From: Akkermansia sp. N21116
GTDB taxonomy: Bacteria; Verrucomicrobiota; Verrucomicrobiia; Verrucomicrobiales; Akkermansiaceae
Assembly (NCBI RefSeq): GCF_029854705.2
Contig: NZ_CP139035.1
Location: forward strand, 806,001 to 870,000
Direction of reading: 5' to 3'
DNA: 64,000 nucleotides
How positions within the stretch are numbered: position 1 is the stretch's first letter; the number at the start of each line of letters is the position of its first letter. This document shows positions 44,201 to 51,050 of this stretch, piece by piece. Below the pieces are notes generated by a model that searched no databases, was not told the DNA's origin, and saw only the letters and a program-made list of their open reading frames with translations. The position numbers and the translations under genes are program-made.

Positions 44201-45392
44201 TGCGCACCGTCGCCCCGTCCCAGATGTTGGACCAGTAATAGAATTGCGGCCACGAGGCGATCGGACGCACGGTGACGGCCGCATTGCCGTCTTCATTGTT
44301 GTACGGGCGCAGGCCGACGTCATGGCTGGCCGTCCGGAATTCGTCGGGAACTTCCTTCTGGGACATCATGATGTTCATGTCCTTCTTCAACCCGCCGAAC
44401 TTGGAGTCCGTCTGCAGGCCGGAAGCATACAGGGAAACGTCGTGGAAGAGGCTGGGAATGTCGCGGGAATTGCGGGCCTGCAGCAGGACGGTGCCGCGCG
44501 TAATCAGGCGGGATACCTGTTCATCGTAGGCATTGCCTCCGTCGGTGGAAAGGGTGCTGTTGAGCGAGGCGAGCTCCCGGATGGAGGAATTGTCCGGAGG
44601 AGGGGTGTTCCATGTCGCCCTCAGTTTGTCCACATCCTGGCGGAGCCTGTCCTTGTAGGCAGGCAGGTTGATCCGCGCCTTCTGGTTTTCCGCGCTGACC
44701 CACCAGGCGATGTTTTTGACCGTCCGGGAGTTTTTCTTGGAGACCGTGTCGAGCATGACGTTGGTGGAGTCGTCCACCTGCACGAGCCCGGCATAGATTT
44801 CGTCCTTGCGGTCGGCGCGCAGACCCAGAGTCCCTTCGCCGAGAAGAAGGATTTTGCGTCCCCGGTCGGCGCGGTCCTGTCCCAGATCCTGGGAGACGGA
44901 ATTCAAGCGTGTCAGGAATTCCATGCGGCTGTCGGAAATCAGCCAGCTTCGGAACATGTTCTGGCGGCCCTTGGTGTACGTGTCTGTCAGGGAATAATTG
45001 TGGGTGGGGCTTTTGCGGTTCATCCACGTGTCCCAGGAGTTCCAGACGCCGAGGATGTGGGGAGAAGCCACGCCGTCGATGGATTCCGAATTGACCGACG
45101 TGTCCAGAATGCCGGAGTTGGCGGAGACGCGCTGGTCGGGTCCGAGTTCGCACTGGAGCTTGCCGATGGCGACTTCCAGGGCAAGGCGGGCCTGCGCCCG
45201 TGCCTCTGCGGCATACAACCCCTTTTGAGAAATACGCGTCTGCGATGCGGACATGGTTAGCAAGCCGACGCTGAGGAGGGCGAGCAGGACCATGAGTGTG
45301 ATTGTCGCAATCAATGCAAACCCTTGTAAGTGCTTCTTTAGGAAGCGCATGGAAGTGCGCTTCCCGCGATTACAACGGTGTGTGATTTTCAT
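41226..45392 (-). CDS. Giant prepilin-like protein 2 (no partner gene)
   Basis: A 1,388-residue paralogue of giant protein 1, in tandem with it on the same strand. The leader is 24 residues (ending HLQG) and the hydrophobic helix after Gly24 is identical. Residues about 25-447 match copies 1 and 3; the centre (about 447-841) differs, with its own insertions such as FIGYTYTCWGNSYGGIGAKD and SGSSSSSIPDSFAKKSPAFY, and its DNA looks more AT-rich there. In the 3' part one patch (QVWSDLRKIDENTLDRFTEN) differs from the version shared by copies 1 and 3. The C-terminus keeps GPFLNMAEFVNRRLASGD and ends FRWLSPEEV. Unlike the other copies it is not followed by a secreted partner gene. Its start faces giant gene 3 across a 586-bp AT-rich region. 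Confidence 0.88.
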   Translation of the reverse strand: MKITHRCNRGKRTSMRFLKKHLQGFALIATITLMVLLALLSVGLLTMSASQTRISQKGLYAAEARAQARLALEVAIGKLQCELGPDQRVSANSGILDTSVNSESIDGVASPHILGVWNSWDTWMNRKSPTHNYSLTDTYTKGRQNMFRSWLISDSRMEFLTRLNSVSQDLGQDRADRGRKILLLGEGTLGLRADRKDEIYAGLVQVDDSTNVMLDTVSKKNSRTVKNIAWWVSAENQKARINLPAYKDRLRQDVDKLRATWNTPPPDNSSIRELASLNSTLSTDGGNAYDEQVSRLITRGTVLLQARNSRDIPSLFHDVSLYASGLQTDSKFGGLKKDMNIMMSQKEVPDEFRTASHDVGLRPYNNEDGNAAVTVRPIASWPQFYYWSNIWDGATVRNGQDASATLKWDGKRPYTLVAADAEAVSTMMNNRYTYMRNPIMLRQYNFIGYTYTCWGNSYGGIGAKDGGMVIPCTFITPVSVWWNPYNVSMKFEGANGEPFGTYVNAEHFLPLKSAYNFYTDYTHCYSNGQSSYVDDSLLSNYSDKSYTSYTVGDGGFGYQASVQRPLADYGSSLRDKVEMSTDGSPDKGDVSFLSPGEIVMYSQPNSDRPIWPPTYEGGSKFDAQAPHPAQAKNKNNDIRVDNYPLKEGWSEELYQVTAYGWSFVWVGVRFDSFYGSSSFPTFPQPNSPQTHTYRKAKVDFIPKASELSAEPRNAVLSQVYTDEGKESGELSSYVSIGGLMDPDLIGKSYPLKEESGSSSSSIPDSFAKKSPAFYNLNWGVWEDPLIQEIRFPHELYRDRDNPESPYDNKDPGTIQANGYGYKKLHGAGGIGAEKYDFVAYYGLSVKWSQTPLVGTYPEDKDYRTKIWQHSSPLFWGNQMVAASDLSRTYSPYQFEVKHHNDPEGFAPITIANVLNNDGTRLTTFGGPGAEQINKISATEIPIHPPYSIAGFAGARLTPGWYTQGNDSPATIAKRFAYQSGVPGIGIGNSFADPMIPGDRVFIHSEISGDKELGDFWDHALMANDGVWDSWFASSISNRPTQIGGNGGREEFTEVLKDILSDKKDSTANVNSMEVLPNSRFSLNPGADKVENVINELSDSDGYKKVAKYVNVEGAFNVNSTSMKAWKSVIKGLKDRQLLFNSSTNGVTPMNQDKNTAYFSRFGVASSDQSHVDDYGSVGITNGLTDGVAQVWSDLRKIDENTLDRFTENLVAEVKKRGPFLNMAEFVNRRLASGDLGLKGAIQAAIDNTGINSVFDQVQSSVLNPSAPYPNPEAARGNVFTGAPGYLIQSDILAVLGNILTTRDDTFTIRAYGELTTKSGKNILSRAWCEAVVKRGVDYVDPTDAPETPAYQPNTSTGSLDKTQLSNINRAFGRKFDVISFRWLSPEEV
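41336..42866 (-). repeat. 3' homogenised block, copy 2
   Basis: Near-identical to 36720-38250 and, inverted, to 48515-50040, except for patches around 41775-41870 and 42110-42260. Boundaries approximate. Confidence 0.75.
44056..45323 (-). repeat. 5' homogenised block, copy 2
   Basis: Nearly identical to 39440-40709 (direct) and 46039-47308 (inverted). With the latter it forms a divergent inverted pair of about 1.27 kb separated by about 715 bp. Confidence 0.8.
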
Positions 45393-45453
45393 GACAGAAT
45401 AAAACTAGAATAATAAGTGAGAAAGACCGGGGGCTTCGTGAGGTTTCACTTCT

Positions 45454-45484
45454 CTTGCTAACGAATTGCGAATCCGCTAGCAAG
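45454..45484 (-). promoter_or_regulatory. Leader stem-loop of giant gene 2
   Basis: Arms 45454-45467 and 45471-45484 with loop cgc. In the minus-strand (sense) RNA all 14 positions pair, two of them as G-U; in the plus-strand RNA these two are A-C mismatches. It lies 61 nt upstream of the ATG. Core GCGGATTcgcAATTCG shared with the gene 3 leader. Confidence 0.6.
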
Positions 45485-45816
45485 AAAAAAATAGGGACTT
45501 TTTTTGTTTTAGACCCCCTGAAATGTGGAAAAACCTTGAGCCTTCAAGAGGTATACCTATTGGGGAATGATCCTTAGATTTTTTCGTTATCTTGGTTGAG
45601 GGAGGGATGAATGTTGGGCTGCGATCTTTTTTGATGATAGCATAAATAACTTATTATAAATGATATCATGTTGTTTTTGGTGAGTGTCATTATGTTTTTT
45701 TTGAGATAATCTTCAAAAAAATGATATTATTGGTTGGTTTTTTGCCGATAAAATGAACCGGCATAAGGGAATAAGGAGATATATTGTATTTATAATAAGT
45801 ATATTATAGTTTATTG

Positions 45817-45837
45817 TGGCGGATTCGCAATCCGCTA
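45817..45837 (+). promoter_or_regulatory. Leader stem-loop of giant gene 3
   Basis: tggcggatt / aatccgcta, 9 bp with one G-U pair and loop cgc; the inner 7 bp (45819-45835) are perfect. It lies about 140 nt upstream of the chosen ATG. The core is the same, in the same orientation relative to the gene, as in the gene 2 leader. Confidence 0.6.
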
Positions 45838-45978
45838 ACTGTCGGAAAATATGGTTGATTGCTGCTCGCCTATCCCCGGAGTTCCGGAGGTGGAGATTTT
45901 AGCATGAATGTAGTGATAATGTAAATTCGTATTGACAATGTGAATGCGTATATGCAAAGTATGAGCATGACTCCCATC

Positions 45979-48900
45979 ATGAAAAAGAAGAACTTACCTA
46001 GATTTCTCCGATCCGGTCGGACTGGTTTGGCTGTTCCGGGGTTTGCGTTGATTGCGACAATCACGCTCATGGTCCTGCTCGCCCTCCTCAGCGTCGGCTT
46101 GCTGACCATGTCCGCGTCGCAGACGCGTATTTCTCAGAAGGGGTTGTATGCCGCAGAGGCACGGGCGCAGGCCCGCCTTGCCCTGGAAGTCGCCATCGGC
46201 AAGCTCCAGTGCGAACTCGGACCCGACCAGCGCGTCTCCGCCAACTCCGGCATTCTGGACACGTCGGTCAATTCGGAATCCATCGACGGCGTGGCTTCTC
46301 CCCACATCCTCGGCGTCTGGAACTCCTGGGACACGTGGATGAACCGCAAAAGCCCTACCCACAATTATTCCCTGACAGACACGTACACCAAGGGCCGCCA
46401 GAACATGTTCCGAAGCTGGCTGATTTCCGACAGCCGCATGGAATTCCTGACACGCTTGAATTCCGTCTCCCAGGATCTGGGACAGGACCGCGCCGACCGG
46501 GGACGCAAAATCCTTCTTCTCGGCGAAGGGACTCTGGGTCTGCGCGCCGACCGCAAGGACGAAATCTATGCCGGGCTCGTGCAGGTGGACGACTCCACCA
46601 ACGTCATGCTCGACACGGTCTCCAAGAAAAACTCCCGGACGGTCAAAAACATCGCCTGGTGGGTCAGCGCGGAAAACCAGAAGGCGCGGATCAACCTGCC
46701 TGCCTACAAGGACAGGCTCCGCCAGGATGTGGACAAACTGAGGGCTACATGGAACACCCCTCCTCCGGACAATTCCTCCATCCGGGAGCTCGCCTCGCTC
46801 AACAGCACCCTTTCCACCGACGGAGGCAATGCCTACGATGAACAGGTATCCCGCCTGATTACGCGCGGCACCGTCCTGCTGCAGGCCCGCAATTCCCGCG
46901 ACATTCCCAGCCTCTTCCACGACGTTTCCCTGTATGCTTCCGGCCTGCAGACGGACTCCAAGTTCGGCGGGTTGAAGAAGGACATGAACATCATGATGTC
47001 CCAGAAGGAAGTTCCCGACGAATCCCGGACGGCCAGCCATGACGTCGGCCTGCGCCCGTACAACAATGAAGACGGCAATGCGGCCGTCACCGTGCGTCCG
47101 ATCGCGTCGTGGCCGCAATTCTATTACTGGTCCAACATCTGGGACGGGGCGACGGTGCGCAACGGCCAGGACGCCTCGGCGACACTGAAGTGGGACGGCA
47201 AAAGGCCCTATACGCTAGTTGCGGCTGATGCCGAAGCCGCATCGACGATGATGAACAACCGCTACACGTACATGCGCAATCCCATCATGCTGCGACAGTA
47301 CAACTTCATCGGGTACGTCTATTCGACTTGGGGCGATACCTTGGGCTATCCGGCAGCCGGCAATGCCGGTTTCATCGTGCCCTGTACGTTTATTACCCCC
47401 GTGAGCGTGTGGTGGAATCCGTACAATGTGAGTATGAAGTTCGAGGGAGCCAATGGAGAAGCGTTCGGTACTTACGTTAATGCGGAACACTTCCTTCCAC
47501 TGAAATCCGCTTATAATTTCTACCGGGATAAAATTAATAACTATGACAAATCCCAGTCGAATTACGTGGATGACTCCTTGTTGTCGAATTATACCGATGA
47601 CTCGTATACCTCCTACGCCAATGCTCTAGGCGGGTTTGGCTATGGGCACTTTGAGAATCAGGGCGGGATTCAGCGTCCGCTGGCCGACTATGGCAGCTCC
47701 CTGCGCCAAACAGTGGAAATGTCCGTTGAAGGCGAACCGGATAAAGGAGAAGTATCGTTCCTGGCTCCCGGTGAAATCATCATGTATTCTCAGCCGGACT
47801 CGGACCGAGACTTGGTTCCTCCGACGAACAACCTCGCCCAGTTTTTCAAGGATGTCGCGCCCCATCCGGCTATGGCCAAGTACAATGAGTACGATATTCG
47901 CGTGGACAACTATCCTCTCAAGGAAGGCTGGTCCGAGAATATGTATCAGGTAACGGCTTATGGCTGGAGTTTCGTGTGGTGCGGTATCCGCTTCGACTCT
48001 CTTTACGGCAGTTCTTCTTTCCCGACCTTCCCGCAGCCGGATTCTCCGGCTACCCATACGTACCGGAAAACCAAGGTCGATTTTATTAGCAAAGCCAAGG
48101 ATTTAACCGTTCAACCCCGCAACTCCGTGCTCTCTCAAGTGTACACGGATGAAGGAAAGTCGTCCGGTGAAATGAGCTCGTATGTCAGCATTGCCGGTTT
48201 GTTCGATCAGGATAAAGTCGGCAAACAATACAAGCTGACCCAGGCCGGCGGTGGAGCCATGGGGGACATGCCCGATTCGTTTGCCAAAAAATCCCCGGCT
48301 TTCTACAACCTGAACTGGGGTGTCTGGGAAGAACCTTTGATTCAGGAGATCAAATTGCCCCATGAATTGTACCGTGACCGTGCCAATCCGGAAAATCCCT
48401 ACGATAGCAAGGATCCGGCGACGGTTCGGTCCGGGTATAAAAAACCGACCGGAGCAGATGGCATTGGCGCTCAAAAATATGATTTCGTAGCTTATTTCGG
48501 TTTGTCCGTCAAATGGAGCCAGACTCCCCTGATTGGTAATTATCCGGAAGACAAGGACTACCGCACCAAGATCTGGCAACACTCCTCACCGCTCTTCTGG
48601 GGTAGCCAAATGGTGGCCGCCAGCGATTTGTCCCGTACCTACAGCCCGTACCAGTTCGAAGTTAAGCACCACAACGATCCGGAAGGATTTGCTCCGATTA
48701 CGATTGCCAACGTCCTGAACAACGACGGAACGCGCCTCACGACCTTCGGAGGCCCCGGCGCCGAACAGATCAACAAGATCTCCGCCACGGAAATCCCCAT
48801 TCATCCGCCCTACTCCATTGCCGGATTTGCCGGCGCCCGCCTGACCCCCGGCTGGTACACCCAGGGCAATGACTCCCCGGCGACTATTGCAAAGCGTTTT

Positions 48901-50142
48901 GCCTACCAGTCCGGCGTTCCCGGAATCGGTATTGGCAACTCGTTTGCCGACCCCATGATTCCGGGCGACCGGGTGTTCATTCACAGCGAAATCTCGGGAG
49001 ACAAGGAACTCGGAGATTTCTGGGATCACGCCCTGATGGCCAACGACGGCGTCTGGGACTCCTGGTTCACTTCTTCCATCTCCAACCGTCCCACGCAAAT
49101 CGGAGGCAATGGTGGCAAGGAAGAATACACCAAGATATTGCAGGATGTACTTGGAGCGAGAAAGGATTCTACCGCCAGCACGAATTCCATGGAAGTGCTG
49201 CCCAATTCCCGCTTCTCCTTGAATCCCGGTGCGGACAAAGTTGAAGATGTTATCAGTGAACTGAGCGATTCCGACGGCTACAAGAAAGTGGCCAAGTATG
49301 TCAGCGTCGAAGGCGCTTTCAATGTGAACTCTACATCCATGAAAGCGTGGAAGTCTGTCATCAAGGGGCTCAGGGACCGCCAGTTGCTTTTCAACTCCTC
49401 GACCAACGGGATTACGCTGATGAATCAGGATAAAAACACGGCCTACTTCTCCCGTTTCGGCGTAGCCAGCAGCGACCAGTCCCATGTGGACGATTACGGC
49501 AGCATTGGTATTACCAACGGGTTGACCGACGGTGTCGCCCAGGCATGGTCCGACCTTCGCAAGCTTGATGAGAGAACGCTCGACAGCTTGACGGAAAACC
49601 TCGTTGCCGAAGTCAAGAAGCGCGGCCCGTTCCTCAACATGGCCGAGTTCGTCAACCGGCGTCTCACATCCGGAGACCTCGGGTTGAAGGGCGCCATCCA
49701 GGCGGCCATCGACAACACGGGCATCAACTCCGTCTTCGACCAGGTGCAAAGCTCCGTCCTGAATCCCTCCGCCCCCTATCCGAATCCGGAGGCCGCGCGC
49801 GGCAACGTGTTTACGGGAGCGCCCGGCTACCTGATCCAGTCCGACATCCTGGCCGTGCTGGGCAACATCCTGACGACGCGGGACGATACGTTCACCATCC
49901 GGGCGTACGGGGAACTGACGACCAAGTCCGGCAAGAGCATCCTCTCCCGCGCCTGGTGTGAAGCCGTCGTGAAGCGCGGAGTGGACTATGTCGATCCGAC
50001 GAATGCCCCCGAAACCGCTGCGTATGAAGTCAATACGAGTACGGGTTCACTGGACAGAACCCAGTTGAGCAATATCAACCGTGCGTTCGGGAGAAAGTTC
50101 GACGTGGTTTCCTTCCGTTGGCTCTCACCTGAGGAAGTGTAA
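45979..50142 (+). CDS. Giant prepilin-like protein 3 (cassette B)
   Basis: A 1,387-residue paralogue in the opposite orientation. The ATG at 45979 gives a 21-residue basic leader (MKKKNLPRFLRSGRTGLAVP then G) unlike those of copies 1 and 2; in-frame ATGs and a GTG upstream (from 45940) are alternatives. From the cleavage Gly onward the DNA is nearly identical to the other copies for about 1.27 kb. The centre (about residues 444-844) is its own version, for example FIGYVYSTWGDTLGYPAAGN and YGHFENQGGIQRPLADYG. The 3' part is shared again, except DVLGARKDSTASTN and a distinct end (NAPETAAYEVNTSTGSLDRT). The GspK-like C-terminal segments KRGPFLNMAEFVNRRLTSGD and FTIRAYGELTTKSGKSILSR are kept. A strong terminator follows, then the secreted partner gene. 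Confidence 0.88.
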   Translation: MKKKNLPRFLRSGRTGLAVPGFALIATITLMVLLALLSVGLLTMSASQTRISQKGLYAAEARAQARLALEVAIGKLQCELGPDQRVSANSGILDTSVNSESIDGVASPHILGVWNSWDTWMNRKSPTHNYSLTDTYTKGRQNMFRSWLISDSRMEFLTRLNSVSQDLGQDRADRGRKILLLGEGTLGLRADRKDEIYAGLVQVDDSTNVMLDTVSKKNSRTVKNIAWWVSAENQKARINLPAYKDRLRQDVDKLRATWNTPPPDNSSIRELASLNSTLSTDGGNAYDEQVSRLITRGTVLLQARNSRDIPSLFHDVSLYASGLQTDSKFGGLKKDMNIMMSQKEVPDESRTASHDVGLRPYNNEDGNAAVTVRPIASWPQFYYWSNIWDGATVRNGQDASATLKWDGKRPYTLVAADAEAASTMMNNRYTYMRNPIMLRQYNFIGYVYSTWGDTLGYPAAGNAGFIVPCTFITPVSVWWNPYNVSMKFEGANGEAFGTYVNAEHFLPLKSAYNFYRDKINNYDKSQSNYVDDSLLSNYTDDSYTSYANALGGFGYGHFENQGGIQRPLADYGSSLRQTVEMSVEGEPDKGEVSFLAPGEIIMYSQPDSDRDLVPPTNNLAQFFKDVAPHPAMAKYNEYDIRVDNYPLKEGWSENMYQVTAYGWSFVWCGIRFDSLYGSSSFPTFPQPDSPATHTYRKTKVDFISKAKDLTVQPRNSVLSQVYTDEGKSSGEMSSYVSIAGLFDQDKVGKQYKLTQAGGGAMGDMPDSFAKKSPAFYNLNWGVWEEPLIQEIKLPHELYRDRANPENPYDSKDPATVRSGYKKPTGADGIGAQKYDFVAYFGLSVKWSQTPLIGNYPEDKDYRTKIWQHSSPLFWGSQMVAASDLSRTYSPYQFEVKHHNDPEGFAPITIANVLNNDGTRLTTFGGPGAEQINKISATEIPIHPPYSIAGFAGARLTPGWYTQGNDSPATIAKRFAYQSGVPGIGIGNSFADPMIPGDRVFIHSEISGDKELGDFWDHALMANDGVWDSWFTSSISNRPTQIGGNGGKEEYTKILQDVLGARKDSTASTNSMEVLPNSRFSLNPGADKVEDVISELSDSDGYKKVAKYVSVEGAFNVNSTSMKAWKSVIKGLRDRQLLFNSSTNGITLMNQDKNTAYFSRFGVASSDQSHVDDYGSIGITNGLTDGVAQAWSDLRKLDERTLDSLTENLVAEVKKRGPFLNMAEFVNRRLTSGDLGLKGAIQAAIDNTGINSVFDQVQSSVLNPSAPYPNPEAARGNVFTGAPGYLIQSDILAVLGNILTTRDDTFTIRAYGELTTKSGKSILSRAWCEAVVKRGVDYVDPTNAPETAAYEVNTSTGSLDRTQLSNINRAFGRKFDVVSFRWLSPEEV
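46039..47308 (+). repeat. 5' homogenised block, copy 3 (inverted)
   Basis: Near-identical to 44056-45323 and 39440-40709 but on the other strand. The identity starts at the Gly codon of the cleavage site and stops at FIGY. Confidence 0.8.
48515..50040 (+). repeat. 3' homogenised block, copy 3 (inverted)
   Basis: Near-identical to the two minus-strand copies, with a diverged patch around 49120-49190. Boundaries approximate. Confidence 0.75.
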
Positions 50143-50196
50143 GCCATCGTCTACTTTTTTATAGCAGATCCATAATTCTTATTGAGAAAGCAAAAG

Positions 50197-50239
50197 CAAT
50201 CGGGAAGAATACAGAGGTTATTCTTCCCGATTGTTTTTT
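50197..50239 (+). terminator. Strong terminator inside cassette B
   Basis: Perfect 15-bp arms 50197-50211 and 50219-50233 (caatcgggaagaata / tattcttcccgattg), 7-nt loop, six T (50234-50239). It lies between giant gene 3 and its partner gene, whose ATG is only 25 nt further on. Confidence 0.93.
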
Positions 50240-50264
50240 AATCTTTCTACTTTCTCTACTTCAT

Positions 50265-51050
50265 ATGTTTTCTCGAACTATTTCCTGTGCGGCTCTAGCC
50301 GCCTTTGCCATGTGCCCGGTTTGGGGTGAAGAAGCCGTAGCCGCGGCGGATACTCCATCTCCGGACGACGCCTCTCCCCAGTTGTCGCTCGTATCACCTC
50401 CCGACAAGCTTGAAACGGGGATTCGATTCATTCAATCCCGCCAGATGGTTGGGAATAGCGTTCGGACAGCCATGATGCCTCTGTCCCCGGGTATCGTTTC
50501 CGTTGTGCCTCTCGGAACTGGTTTACCGGCCAAGAGGGTTCCTTTTCCCGACGACAAAGTGATCCGCCTGTATGATACGACGGAAGCGGCCGAGTGTTCC
50601 GGAATGCCTATGCTGAGTTGTCCCCTACCCGAGAAGCATGGGAGCAGAATGCTGGGTGTGCTGTTGCCCGGCAAGGACGGGTTCAATATTCTGTTTGTCG
50701 ATGAAGCGGATTGCATGCCCGGCATCACGTTATTCCAGAATCTGACGAAAAACACCTATCTGTTGCATGCTCCGGCCGTCCCGAAAACGGAAAAGGATCT
50801 GGCGCTGTTGACGCCCGGAGGTCATTGGACTTTCGGATCCTCGGGCAAGAGTGCTCCGTCCGAAAGATATCCGCTGGAAATACGGAAGGAGATCCGGGAC
50901 AAGAAGGGAAAGACCCAATGGTATATGGAGAGGAAGATGATGCTGCGCCGCGAAAGCTATTCCGGTCTCCTCATTTTGTTCCTTCCCGATGAACGGGGTG
51001 GACTGCAAATGATTCAGGAAATTTCCCTCTACAAGGATGTTGCCGGTTAG
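50265..51050 (+). CDS. Secreted partner protein of pseudopilin cassette B
   Basis: A 261-residue protein with a signal peptide (MFSRTISCAALAAFAMCPVW then GEEA) and a short Ala/Pro/Asp-rich stretch. The folded part follows the same plan as the protein at 35737-36558: LETGIRFIQSRQMVGNSVRT, GLPAKRVPFPDDKVIRLYDT, MLGVLLPGKDGFNILFVDEA, CMPGITLFQNLTKNTYLLHA, IRKEIRDKKGKTQWYMERKM, LLILFLPDERGGLQMIQEIS then LYKDVAG. Two conserved positions hold Cys (D-C-x-P-G-[MI]-T). No known family is recognised. It is separated from giant gene 3 by a terminator, so expression must come from readthrough or from a promoter upstream of that terminator. It overlaps the convergent symporter gene by 4 nt. Confidence 0.85.
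   Translation: MFSRTISCAALAAFAMCPVWGEEAVAAADTPSPDDASPQLSLVSPPDKLETGIRFIQSRQMVGNSVRTAMMPLSPGIVSVVPLGTGLPAKRVPFPDDKVIRLYDTTEAAECSGMPMLSCPLPEKHGSRMLGVLLPGKDGFNILFVDEADCMPGITLFQNLTKNTYLLHAPAVPKTEKDLALLTPGGHWTFGSSGKSAPSERYPLEIRKEIRDKKGKTQWYMERKMMLRRESYSGLLILFLPDERGGLQMIQEISLYKDVAG

Larger units (their letters stand above)
45393..45978. other. AT-rich divergent region between giant genes 2 and 3
   Basis: About 585 bp without a gene, strongly AT-rich. It carries two leader stem-loops with a common core, one facing each gene (45454-45484 for gene 2, 45817-45837 for gene 3), a perfect palindrome atgatatcat (45660-45669), and AT-rich promoter-like stretches such as TTGTAT with TATAGT (45784-45789, 45805-45810, 15-bp spacer). 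A TTGACA lies at 45932-45937 but has no good -10 partner. It must hold the promoters of both genes. Confidence 0.6.

Noticed and set aside
45393-45978. Site-specific invertible promoter of the fimS or Bacteroides type
   Set aside because: No short identical inverted repeats flank the segment and no recombinase gene is in the window; only homologous recombination between the long gene copies is possible from what is seen.
36609-50142. Large direct and inverted repeats as an insertion sequence or transposon
   Set aside because: No transposase or terminal short inverted repeats were found; the repeats are the homologous coding parts of the giant genes and begin inside the frame.
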